This document shows, in pieces, positions 1 to 8,400 of a DNA stretch of 64,000 nt. Below the pieces are notes generated by a model, which ran no database searches, was not told the origin of the DNA, and saw only the letters and a list, made by a program, of their open reading frames with translations. A program made the translations under genes and the position numbers. Location of the stretch: positions 5,828,001 through 5,892,000 of the forward strand of contig NZ_CP107834.1 of NCBI RefSeq assembly GCF_036346595.1, given 5' to 3'. How positions within the stretch are numbered: the first letter of the stretch is position 1; each line of letters starts with the position of its first letter. This DNA comes from Streptomyces sp. NBC_00525. GTDB lineage: Bacteria > Actinomycetota > Actinomycetes > Streptomycetales > Streptomycetaceae.

Positions 1-560
1 GCGCAGCCGGCCGCCGACACCAGCATGGCCCCGGACAGTCCGCCCGCCACGACCAGCCAGGCTCCCAGCGGTGATCCGGCGATCGGCGCCAGCCGCATCA
101 CCATGGCGAACAGCGAGTTGGCGCGGCCCAGATGCTCCTGCGGCGCCAGCCGGGTGAGCAGCACGCCCGACGCCGGCCCGGTCAGGCCGAGGAGCGAGCC
201 CTCGACCACGGCGACCGCGACCAGCGGCCAGAGACTGTCGGCGCCCGCCGTGATCAGGGCACCGACGGCCAGGACGGCGAGCCGGGTCGCGGTCGCCCGG
301 AGCACGACCGCGCGCGGGCCGAGCGTGTCGGCGAGCGCGCCGCCGAACAGCAGCATCAGGGCGCGCGGCAGCGTGGAGGCGAGGATCACGCAGGTGACCG
401 CGGACCGGCCGCCCAACTGCACGGCGGTCCAGTTCATGGCGATGATCAGGGCGAAGCTGCCGCACTGCACGGCGGCCTGCCCGGTGACGAAACTGCCGAT
501 GCGCCGCCAGTCGGGCGCCGGCCCCGCCTCGGGCGACGGGGCGGTGGAATGCGTAGTCAT
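1..560 (-). CDS. MFS transporter, N-terminal part (cut by window edge)
   Basis: The minus-strand reading frame starts with ATG at 560 and stays open to the window edge, giving about 186 residues. An AGGAAG ribosome binding site lies 8-9 nt upstream. The translation begins MTTHSTAPSPEAGPAPDWRR and continues with hydrophobic helices typical of the N-terminal half of a major facilitator: a first helix around residues 25-45, then a loop reading GGALADTLGPRAVVLR that matches the MFS loop-2 signature. It follows the precursor genes of the NRPS cluster on the same strand with a gap of about 75 nt. A role in export of, or resistance to, the peptide is therefore inferred. The family assignment rests on helix pattern and loop motif only; the C-terminal half is outside the window. 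Confidence 0.75.
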   Translation of the reverse strand, partial: MTTHSTAPSPEAGPAPDWRRIGSFVTGQAAVQCGSFALIIAMNWTAVQLGGRSAVTCVILASTLPRALMLLFGGALADTLGPRAVVLRATATRLAVLAVGALITAGADSLWPLVAVAVVEGSLLGLTGPASGVLLTRLAPQEHLGRANSLFAMVMRLAPIAGSPLGAWLVVAGGLSGAMLVSAAGC

Positions 561-635
561 GGGACTCGACTTCCTGGGGGAGTGGGCTCGAAGTGGTGGG
601 AAGGGCTTCCTGCGGGCGGGACTCTCGGACATCCC

Positions 636-1019
636 CTAGCGGTGGCGCCCCGCCGGGACGTGTACGGCGGTGGTCTCGCCGCGCAGTGCCGCCGCGACGG
701 CCAGTGCGGCGGCGCGCACCACCGCCCGGCGCAGGGCCCGCCCGGCGCGCTCGCCGCGGACGCGGCCCCGGGTACGCAGTTCCAGGCAGCCGCCGAGATA
801 GCCCCGGCCCGCCTCGGCGAGGGCCCGTTGGGCGCCCAGCCGGGCGGCGTCCGCGAGCGGGCCCCGGTCCTCCGCGCCGGGCGGACCCGTGCCGGGCGAC
901 GTGACGGTGACACCGGGCGCCTCCCGGACCAGGAAGCGGGCCCGTACGGCATCGCGCCGCAGCCCGTCCCGGACCGGGGCGCCCATGGCCGCGCGGCCAC
1001 GGCGCGGGCGGGCGTTCAC
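636..1019 (-). CDS. small protein of unknown function in the precursor operon
   Basis: A 127-residue frame starts with GTG at 1019 and overlaps the stop of the upstream FMN protein by GTGA, the same coupling used throughout this operon. The protein is rich in Arg and Ala. Its C-terminal half looks helical (ADAARLGAQRALAEAGRGYL, then ALRRAVVRAAALAVAAAL). No family was recognised and no membrane segment or signal peptide is convincing. Translational coupling and position between the FMN protein and the MFS gene argue that it is real. It may be an accessory or scaffold protein of the precursor pathway, but this is a guess. A plus-strand frame over the same bases is judged a shadow. Confidence 0.5.
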   Translation of the reverse strand: MNARPRRGRAAMGAPVRDGLRRDAVRARFLVREAPGVTVTSPGTGPPGAEDRGPLADAARLGAQRALAEAGRGYLGGCLELRTRGRVRGERAGRALRRAVVRAAALAVAAALRGETTAVHVPAGRHR

Positions 1020-2293
1020 GGGGTGGCTCCCACCGCGGCCGGGCCCGCCGGCAGCGGGGCCGCGCCGGGCCACCACAGGTCGTCCGGGGCCAGCGCCGCC
1101 ACCGCGTACTTGCCCAACGCGCTTGTCAGCAACCGCAGTTCGAGGGCGATGCTGTCGGCGAGGCGGATCAGACCGTGCTCCGGGTCCTCGTCCACCGCGA
1201 TCAGGGCGGCCCTGCCGAGACCGGCCGCCCCGGCCCCCAGCGCGAGGGTGCGCAGCACACGTCCGCCCTCCCACATCCGGCCACTGGCGAGCAGACAGCC
1301 CTCGGGCCGGCCCACACGGCGCAGGCACTCCGCGAGCGGCAGGCCGACCTGGTCGAGGAAGACGCGGGGCGCCCAGCCCGTGCCGCCCTCCGCGCCGTCC
1401 ACGGTGACGGCGTCCGCCCCCGCGCCCCACGCGGTGCGCGCGGCGTCCCCGATGTCACGACCCGGATGGAACTTCACCCATGTACGGGCCCTGGGGAAGT
1501 TGTTCCGCATGAACCGCAGTTGCTGGCGCAGGATCTCGTCCGTGAACGTGCCGGGCGTGGCACAGCGCAGCCGCCGGCCGTCGCCCTCGCCGAACACCTC
1601 GGTGACCGTGAACCGGGCCGCCAGCTGCTCCGCCTCCTCGCCGGAGACGACGGTCATGCCGCCGAGGCCGGGTTTCGCGCCCTGACCGGTCTTCAACTCG
1701 AAGCCCAGACGCCCCGATTCGAGGAGCGGCCGGGTGGCGGGGTCGCTGTAGAGGAGGTTCCAGACCTCCGAGTCGGCGTCCTCGGTGGACTGCTGGACGA
1801 CGATGCCGCCGACCCCCTCGGGCGCCGCTTCGAGATACGCGTCGATACGGGCCAGGAGCGCGGAGCGGGCGCTGTCCCCGCCGCGCCGGTAGCCGTGGAC
1901 GGGGACCATGTTCTCGCCGATGACCATCGGGATGCCGAGGCGGCCGGCCTGCCTGGACGCCTGGACGGCGAGGTCGCCGCTGCCCGCCCGGGTCGAGCCG
2001 AAGGCCGACAGGTACAGCGGGAGCGCGGCGGTGAACCCGCCGACCCGGGCCGTCAGGTCCACATCGCCGGACTCCGGCTCGCGGGCCAGGTCGATGAGCT
2101 TCTCCAGCCGCTCCGGCATGAAGACCGGCGGTACGATCCTGGCCCGGTCCAGCGCGTCGCCGCCGGCCGTATCGCCGGGGCCGAACAGTTCGGCACCGTA
2201 CGAGCCGGGGTCGGGGAACACTTCGGCGGTGCCGCGCCGGGCGCGGGCGCGGATCTCGCGCTCGGGGAAGCCGGCCGCGCCGAGGGCGCTCAC
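1016..2293 (-). CDS. FMN-dependent glutamate-synthase-domain protein (GltB/MgsC-like)
   Basis: This 425-residue protein resembles the FMN-binding synthase domain of glutamate synthase. The diagnostic core lies in the middle: WVKFHPGRDIGDAARTAW, then GADAVTVDGAEGGTG, then a segment that matches the phosphate-gripping end of the FMN barrel. The cysteine motif that holds the 3Fe-4S cluster in true GltB is not visible, and there is no amidotransferase domain, so an ordinary GOGAT role is unlikely. Related stand-alone domains act on methylated or unusual glutamates. The GTG start at 2293 overlaps the stop of the glutamate mutase gene (GTGA), so the two are translationally coupled. An oxidation, reduction or amino-transfer step on the 3-methylaspartate-derived precursor is inferred. 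The longer frame from 2338 lacks support. Confidence 0.8.
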   Translation of the reverse strand: MSALGAAGFPEREIRARARRGTAEVFPDPGSYGAELFGPGDTAGGDALDRARIVPPVFMPERLEKLIDLAREPESGDVDLTARVGGFTAALPLYLSAFGSTRAGSGDLAVQASRQAGRLGIPMVIGENMVPVHGYRRGGDSARSALLARIDAYLEAAPEGVGGIVVQQSTEDADSEVWNLLYSDPATRPLLESGRLGFELKTGQGAKPGLGGMTVVSGEEAEQLAARFTVTEVFGEGDGRRLRCATPGTFTDEILRQQLRFMRNNFPRARTWVKFHPGRDIGDAARTAWGAGADAVTVDGAEGGTGWAPRVFLDQVGLPLAECLRRVGRPEGCLLASGRMWEGGRVLRTLALGAGAAGLGRAALIAVDEDPEHGLIRLADSIALELRLLTSALGKYAVAALAPDDLWWPGAAPLPAGPAAVGATP

Positions 2294-4674
2294 GGGGCCA
2301 CCACGCCGGGGAGCTTCGGGTAGGCGCTGACCTGCCACAGGGCGTCGAGGCCGGTGAGGAAGCGGACGAGCCGCTGGAGGCCCATGCCGAAGCCGGCGCT
2401 GGCCGGGATGCCCTCGCGGGCCTCCTTGAGGTACCAGGCGTACTTGGCCGGGTTCTCGCCGCTCTCCCGCATCCGGGTGACGATGGTCGCGTAGTCGGAC
2501 TCGCGCTCGCTGCCGGAGACCAGCTCGCCGTAGCCGTGCGGGGCGATGAGGTCGAAGTTGCGCAGCACGCCGGGGCGTTCGGGGTCCTCGCGATCGTAGA
2601 AGCCGCGCGAGCCCTTGGGATAGTCGTTGATGAAGAACGGCCGGTCGCTCTCCAGCGAGAGGAGGCGCTCACCGGTCCAGTCGATCTCGCTGCCGGGGTT
2701 CTGCGGATGCCCGGCGGCCTGCAGCCGGGCGACGGCCTCCTGATGGGTGCACACGTCGTACTTGCCGCCGCGCACATCCGCGAAGTCGGCCTCCTGGCGG
2801 CCCAGTCCGGTGAGCAGATCGGGCACGGCGCTCCACACGTGCTCGGCGACGCGCGTGAGCAGCCCGGCGGCGACCTCCTGGGCGTCCTCGCGGCTCGCGT
2901 CGGCGATCTCGACGTCGATCTGGTGGAACTCGACGAGATGGCGCCCGGTGGTGGCGGTCTCCTCCGGCTCCACCCGGACGTTGGGCGCGATGTAGAACAG
3001 CTTCGGGAAGCCGTGCAGCGACGCCTGCTTGTAGAGGATGGCGCTGGTCATCAGCTTGTACGGGCGCCCGTAGTAGTCGACGTCCAGGGCCTTCGCGCCC
3101 CGGCCGCCCGGATCGGTGACGGGCCCCACCAGCGGGGGCAGCAGCTCGACGAAGCCGGACTCCCGCAGATGGTCGCGGGCCGCCCGCAGCGCCTCCTGCT
3201 GGACGAGCATGGCGGCGCGCAACTGCGGGGAGCGCAGGTGCTCACCGAGCGGGGGCGGCAGCGCGGGGCCTGCGGGCTGCGGGGCGTGGTCCATGACGGG
3301 CTCCTGTTCGTGGTGGCGGTGCGACGGGACGGCGGGGGCGGTCGGCCGGTGGACGGGTACGGGGTCGGGCGGTGGTCTGTCGTAGCGGTCGGCCATGTGG
3401 TGCAGCGCGGTGAGCAGGCCGTTCGCGGTGAGCGGCGCGGCACCGGACGGGGCGTCGGGGCGGATCGGCATCGCGCCCGTGTCCGACCAGCGCAGCCGCC
3501 CGTCCGCGCCGATGACGCTGCGGGAGCGGCCGGCGTTGTCGGGGTGCAGGCAGAACGGCACGTCCAGCAGCCCGCGTGCGAAGGCGGCGGGCAGCGCGCG
3601 GGCCAGCTCGGGGCACACCCCGAGGACGGCCTCCACCAGCGTCCGGGCCTCCAGGTAGACCTCCGAGTCGTCCGGGCCGCCCGGCTCCGGCGGACCGGCG
3701 AGCGCGGCGGCCGCGGCGGCGGTCTCCAGAGCGCGGACGTTCTCCCCGACGGTCGGGATACGGCGTGACTCGGCGGTCGTCTTCACCAGGAGCCGGTCCG
3801 CCCCGGCCCGGACCGCCAGCCGCGCGGACGCTTCGAGCAGCCGGGTCGCGCCGCGTTCGGTGCGCGGGTAGACGCCCATGTAGGTGTAGAGGACGACATG
3901 GTGGTCCACGCCCGCGGGCAGGAACTCGGCGGCCAGCCGGCGCAGCGCCCGTATCGCCTCCTCGTCCTGGCCCGGATCGGTCTGCTGCGCGTAGCTCAGC
4001 GAAACGCTGCGCAGGCCGTGCTGGGCGAAGAACAGGCACTCCAGCAGGCTCGTCGCGACGAGCAGACCGGGCGGGCAGAGCTGGCCGAGCAGACAGCCGC
4101 CGAAGCTCTCCAGATGCGGGACGGAGCCGGGGCGCGCGCTCGCGGCGAGCAGTTCGCACCCCTGCGCCCAGGCGGCGACGGACTCGCGCAGCGGGGTGCG
4201 GCCGTAGGGCAGGCAGTAGGAGACCGGCCCGCCCTCGGTGGCGTCCAGGCCGGCGGCGACCAGGGCCCGGATGATGGCCTGCGGCCGGGCGGAGCCGTGC
4301 CGGACCTGGACGGGGAAGCCGGCGTCGTGGACGCCGTCGAGCAGGGCGCGGGTGACGGCGAGCGGATGCGCGGCGATCGGGTAGCCGTTGAGCCCGGCCC
4401 CCTCCGCGAGCGCGGCGCGTGCCCCGGCGAGGTCACCGACGCGGGTGTAGCTGTCGATGGTGAGGGTGCCCGCGGTGGTCGCGGTGGCGTTTCTGGTCCG
4501 CTCCAGTCCGGCGCGCATGGTGCGCGGGTCGGCGAAGCCCATGCGGGGCTGGACGACCAGCCGTCCGGAGGCGGCGGCGTCCGCGACGAACGCGCCGAAG
4601 GGGCGGGGGGCGCCGGCGGTGAGGATGCGGGGAGCGCCGACGGCTGCGGGGCGGGGGGTGTCGGCGGGGGTCAT
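2290..4674 (-). CDS. glmE: glutamate mutase epsilon subunit fused to an asparagine-synthetase-like (AsnRS paralog) domain
   Basis: One uninterrupted 794-residue frame starts at ATG 4674, overlapping the sigma-subunit stop by ATGA. Residues 1 to about 430 match the large subunit of B12-dependent glutamate mutase, which interconverts glutamate and 3-methylaspartate (for example VVQPRMGFADPRTMRAGLE, GLNGYPIAAHPLAVTR, VRHGSARP, ESFGGCLLGQLCPP). After a Pro/His/Arg-rich linker, residues from about 461 to the end form a class II aminoacyl-tRNA-synthetase core without an anticodon-binding domain. It has the motif-2-like arginine in NVRVEPEE and the motif-3 sequence GFGMGLQRL. Such bodies include archaeal asparagine synthetases derived from AsnRS, so amidation of aspartate or methylaspartate is inferred. 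An AGGAG with an ATG inside the linker (3294) could give a separate second protein. No stop codon separates the parts. Confidence 0.85.
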   Translation of the reverse strand: MTPADTPRPAAVGAPRILTAGAPRPFGAFVADAAASGRLVVQPRMGFADPRTMRAGLERTRNATATTAGTLTIDSYTRVGDLAGARAALAEGAGLNGYPIAAHPLAVTRALLDGVHDAGFPVQVRHGSARPQAIIRALVAAGLDATEGGPVSYCLPYGRTPLRESVAAWAQGCELLAASARPGSVPHLESFGGCLLGQLCPPGLLVATSLLECLFFAQHGLRSVSLSYAQQTDPGQDEEAIRALRRLAAEFLPAGVDHHVVLYTYMGVYPRTERGATRLLEASARLAVRAGADRLLVKTTAESRRIPTVGENVRALETAAAAAALAGPPEPGGPDDSEVYLEARTLVEAVLGVCPELARALPAAFARGLLDVPFCLHPDNAGRSRSVIGADGRLRWSDTGAMPIRPDAPSGAAPLTANGLLTALHHMADRYDRPPPDPVPVHRPTAPAVPSHRHHEQEPVMDHAPQPAGPALPPPLGEHLRSPQLRAAMLVQQEALRAARDHLRESGFVELLPPLVGPVTDPGGRGAKALDVDYYGRPYKLMTSAILYKQASLHGFPKLFYIAPNVRVEPEETATTGRHLVEFHQIDVEIADASREDAQEVAAGLLTRVAEHVWSAVPDLLTGLGRQEADFADVRGGKYDVCTHQEAVARLQAAGHPQNPGSEIDWTGERLLSLESDRPFFINDYPKGSRGFYDREDPERPGVLRNFDLIAPHGYGELVSGSERESDYATIVTRMRESGENPAKYAWYLKEAREGIPASAGFGMGLQRLVRFLTGLDALWQVSAYPKLPGVVAP
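3292..3305 (-). promoter_or_regulatory. internal ribosome binding site and possible second start within the glmE fusion
   Basis: Inside the fused frame an AGGAG (minus strand, 3301-3305) sits 6 nt before an in-frame ATG at 3294. Translation from it would give a 334-residue asparagine-synthetase-like protein beginning MDHAPQPAG. The gene may therefore make both a fusion and a free C-terminal domain, or the linker may be the tail of a glmE that has lost its stop codon. Confidence 0.5.
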
Positions 4675-5081
4675 GCCACCACCCGGTGCGCGGCGAGGAA
4701 GACGCACAGGGCCTCCAGGTCGGCGGCCCCGTCGCCCAGGACGGCGTCGCAGCCCGCCGCGCGCAGCCGGTCCGCCTCCGCCTCGCCGGAGCCGCCGGCG
4801 GTGCCCAGCTTGCCGCCGACCGCCACCGGCAGCGCGGCCAGCTCCGGTTCGGCGCGCAGCGCGCGCACGGCGGCGAGGGCGTCGCGGTGGCCGTGGCCGT
4901 TGACGCTGCTGAGCACGACCGCGTCGGGGGCATGCCGGCGACAGGCGGCCGTGAGCAGCCGGGGACTCACACAGGGGCCCAGCGCGACGACGTCGTGCCC
5001 CCGCTCCTCCAGGAACAGCCCGAGATAGACGAGATTCCAGGTGTGGGAGTCCGAAGCGGTTCCGCTCAGGAGTATCTTCAT
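4671..5081 (-). CDS. glmS: glutamate (methylaspartate) mutase sigma subunit, B12-binding
   Basis: This 136-residue protein is the small cobalamin-binding subunit of glutamate mutase (not glucosamine synthase). It starts MKILLSGTASDSHTWNL. The B12 lower-ligand motif keeps Asp-x-His (DSH), but the usual glycine three residues later is Asn, as I recall for actinomycete versions (SDSHTWN). The Rossmann-like pattern continues with VVALGPCVS, PDAVVLSSVNGHG, VAVGGKLGTAGG and the C-terminal CDAVLGDG. With the epsilon subunit it makes 3-methylaspartate from glutamate. No usable ribosome binding site is seen. A -10-like TAGCAT lies only 7 nt before the ATG, so the mRNA is probably leaderless. It is the first gene of the precursor operon, and its stop overlaps the next ATG. 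Confidence 0.92.
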   Translation of the reverse strand: MKILLSGTASDSHTWNLVYLGLFLEERGHDVVALGPCVSPRLLTAACRRHAPDAVVLSSVNGHGHRDALAAVRALRAEPELAALPVAVGGKLGTAGGSGEAEADRLRAAGCDAVLGDGAADLEALCVFLAAHRVVA

Positions 5082-5088
5082 GCCTTCG

Positions 5089-5146
5089 ATGCTATGTGCG
5101 GAAATGTTTTCCCGGCGGAAGTCGAGCGGCAGTAACCGGCGGCAGT
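5089..5146 (-). promoter_or_regulatory. promoter of the precursor operon with activator-type heptamer repeats
   Basis: On the minus strand ACTGCCG (5140-5146), ACTGCCG (5127-5133) and ACTTCCG (5116-5122) repeat at 13 and 11 bp. Exactly 21 bp later comes TAGCAT (5089-5094), a plausible -10. The same layout occurs before both NRPS operons and the operon at 41.0 kb. Confidence 0.65.
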
Positions 5147-5215
5147 TTCCGGCCCCGAAATTCCCTCCGAGAAGGCCCGGAAATCATGGCCGGCCGTATT
5201 CGGGGAGGGCATGCG

Positions 5216-5252
5216 AAAAGGCCGCGCTCCGCAGAGTGTGCGGGGCGCGGCC
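5216..5252 (-). terminator. terminator of NRPS operon B
   Basis: A 14-bp inverted repeat with one mismatch (5220-5233 with 5239-5252, loop of 5) is followed on the minus strand by TTTT. It lies just after the MbtH gene and before the precursor-operon promoter, so it separates operons B and C. Confidence 0.85.
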
Positions 5253-5268
5253 GGGGTCGGAAGACCGG

Positions 5269-5484
5269 TCAGGCGTACTGCTCGACCAGGCTGCGGGGGC
5301 GGATGTCGGTCCAGTTCGCGGTGATGTACTCCAGGGCGGCTGCCCGGTCACCGGCCCCCCAGACGCTGTTCCAGCCCGCCGGGATGTCGGCGAAGGCCGG
5401 CCAGAGGGAATGCTGGCCCTCGTCGTTCACCACGACGTGGAAGGAGCCCTCGGCGTCGTCGAAAGGGTTCACGATGTCGCTCAT
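5269..5484 (-). CDS. MbtH-like protein
   Basis: This 71-residue protein carries the MbtH family signature: [10 protein letters not shown], then [10 protein letters not shown], and TDIRPRSL near the end. MbtH-like proteins bind NRPS adenylation domains and support their folding or activity. Its ATG overlaps the stop of the upstream NRPS gene (ATGA), so it is made together with the terminating NRPS. It is the only MbtH homolog in the window and probably serves several A domains of the cluster. It is the last gene before the operon terminator. Confidence 0.95.
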   Translation of the reverse strand: MSDIVNPFDDAEGSFHVVVNDEGQHSLWPAFADIPAGWNSVWGAGDRAAALEYITANWTDIRPRSLVEQYA

Positions 5485-8400
5485 GAATAACTCCTCGTTT
5501 CATTTTCCCGCAGGGTTTCTTCCTGCAGTGCGGAGAGTTTCTCCGCGATGACTTTCCCGATGTGTGCGAGAGGTTCTTCCTCGGTCATCCGGAGATGGCC
5601 GCATTCCACGGTGTGGTTCTCCGCCGTCCCGGTCAGGAACGGATTCCAGGTGGCGGCCAGCGCGCCTTCCGGTTCGCCGGGCCTGCGGGCCGTGAAGAAG
5701 ACCGCGCCGGTGTCGGCGACCCCGGGAACGTGCCGGGACATGAGCGTCGCGTGGGTCTCCGAGGCGCGCAGCACGGCCCGGATCTCGCCGACGCTGAACC
5801 CGCCCAGGACCGGGTCCTCGCGGCGCACCCGCTCCACCGCGGCCGGCAGCTCCTCCTCGCCCAGCGGCACGGCCGACTCCAGCTCCTCGGGCGGCAGCAC
5901 GGAGACACTGCCCGGCCCCGTCTGGTGGACGTCCATCAGCGCGAGCAGCTCGACCCGCTGACCGGCCGCGCGCAGCCGGACGGCCATGGTGTGCGCGACG
6001 ATCCCGCCGAAGGACCAGCCGAGCAGCCGGTACGGGCCCCAGGGCTGGACCTGCCGGATGCGCTCCAGATAGTCGTCGGCCATCTCCTCGACCGTGCGCG
6101 GCCGGTGACCGGGCTCGCTCAGCGCGCGGGCCTGGAGGGCGTACAGCGGCTGGTCGTCCCCGAGGTGGCGGGCCAGGCCCGCGTACGACCAGCCGACCCC
6201 GGTGCCCGGATGCACGCAGAACAGCGGGCGGCGGCTGCCCCGGACGTTCAGCGGCAGCAGCACCCCCATGGCGCCGGCCGTGCCGTCCGGGTCCTGCGCG
6301 CCGAGCAGCCCGGCCGGGGTCGGCGCCCGGAACAGGTCCCGCACCCCGCGGTCTACGCCCAGCACCGACCGCACCCGGCTCACCAGGCGCACACCGAGCA
6401 GCGAATGCCCGCCCAGGGTGAAGAAGTTGTCGTCGAGGCCGACCTTCGGCACGCCCAGGATCTCGGCGAACAGCCCGCACAGCACCTCCTCGCGTGCGTT
6501 GCGCGGCGCGCGGTGCGCGGCGGCCGGCCGGTCCGGCGCGGGCAGCGCCCGGCGGTCCGGCTTGCCGTTGACCGTCAGCGGCAGGGCGTCCAGGACCACG
6601 ACCGCCGAGGGCACCAGATGGGCGGGCAGCGCGGTACGGGCCAGGGCCAGCAGCTCCGCCCCGGTGACGGTGCGGCCGGCGCGCGGCACCGCGTAGCCGA
6701 CGAGGCTCCGTTCGCCCGGCCGGTCCTCGCGGACCACGGCGAGCGCCTGGCCGACCTCCGGATGGGCGGCGAGCGCGTGCTCGACCTCGCCGGGCTCGAT
6801 CCGTACCCCGCGCAGCTTGACCTGGCCGTCCGCCCGGCCCAGGAACCGCAGTTCGCCGTCCGGCGTCCACACCACCCGGTCGCCGGTGCGGTACATCCGG
6901 CTGCCGTCCGCCTCGAACGGGTCGGGCACAAAGCGTTCGGCGGTCAGGTCGGGGCGCCCGGTGTAGCCGCGCGCCACATGCGTACCGGCGATGTACAGCT
7001 CGCCGGGCACCCCCGGCGGCACGGGCCGCAGCGCGCCGTCCAGGACGTGGCTGCGGGTGTTGTCCATCGGCCGGCCCAGATGCAGCCCGGCCGCGCCGAG
7101 CGAGCCCCGGCCGCCGGTGAGCCACTGGTTGTGCGAGGCGAACGTCGTCTCGGTGGGCCCGTAGGAATGCACCAGGACGGTGTCCGGACAGTGCGTCAGC
7201 ACCCGCTGCACGGCGGCCGGTGACGCGACGTCGCCGCCCGTCCACACCTCGCGCAGCAGCCGCAGCGTGTCCAGCGCCTCGTCGGCCATCACATGGAACA
7301 GACCCACGGTGAAGTAGGCGGCGGTGACGCCGTGGTTCCGGACGGCACGCCCGGTCTCCGCGAGGTCGGTGCCGTCGCCCGGCACGATCACCAGACTGCC
7401 GCCGTTGATCAGCGGCACCCACATCTCGAAGACCGAGGCGTCGAACCCGGTCGCGGAGTGCACCAGCATCCGCCGAGGGCCGCCCGCCAGGACGTCGCGG
7501 TCGACGGCGAGTTCGGTGACGTTGCGATGGGTGACTCCGACGCCCTTGGGGCGGCCCGTCGAGCCGGAGGTGAACATCACGTACATCAGGTCGTCCCCGG
7601 CCACCGGTACGGCCTCGAACGGCGCCGGTACGGTGTCCCCGGCCGGTGCGTCGACCGGCAGCAGCGGTACGGAGACCTCGCCGGGCAGCGTGCCCGTGTG
7701 CGCGGTGTCGGTCGCGACGAGGCGGAGGCCGGCGTCCTCGACCATGAGCGCGATCCGCGCCGCCGGCAGGGCCGGGTCCAGCGGGACGTAGGCGGCGCCG
7801 CACTTGAGGACGGCGAGCGCGGTCACCACCAGCGGCACCCCGCGTTCGAGGAGCACCCCCACACTGTCGCCCCGGCGCACCCCGGCCGCGCGCAGCCGGG
7901 CGGCCAGCGCGCCGGCGCGGGCGTCCAGTTCGCCGTAGCCGACCGTCTCCGCGTCGGTGATCAGGGCGGGGCGGTCCGGCGTGAGCACGCCCCGGCGGGC
8001 GATCAGCTCGTGCACCGAGGCCCGGTCGCGGGTCGGCGTCGCGGTGTCGTTGTACTCGTGGACCAGCCGGAACCGCTCATCGGCGGTGAGCAGGTCCACC
8101 GCGCCGATCCGCGTCCCGGCGTCGGCGGCGACGGTGCGCAGCAGCCGCCCGATGTGCGCGGCGAGCAGCGCGGCCGTGCCGGCGCCGAACAGGTCCGTGG
8201 CGTATTCGAGGCCGCCCGCGAGACCGGCCGGCCGGCCCTCCTCGTCCTTGCGCTCCCACAGCGCGAGCGTCAGGTCGAACTTGGTGGACAGCTCCTCCAG
8301 CGGCGCCGGCTCGGGCCGCAGCAGCGGGGTCCCGGTGCCGGTGTCGGTTCCGGTGTCCGTGTAGTCGTGGTGGAGCTGTACGACGTACTGGGTGAGCGGG

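Noticed and set aside
25..639. Plus-strand 204-codon frame at the left end
   Set aside because: It is antisense to the MFS gene, whose translation shows family motifs; the plus frame does not.
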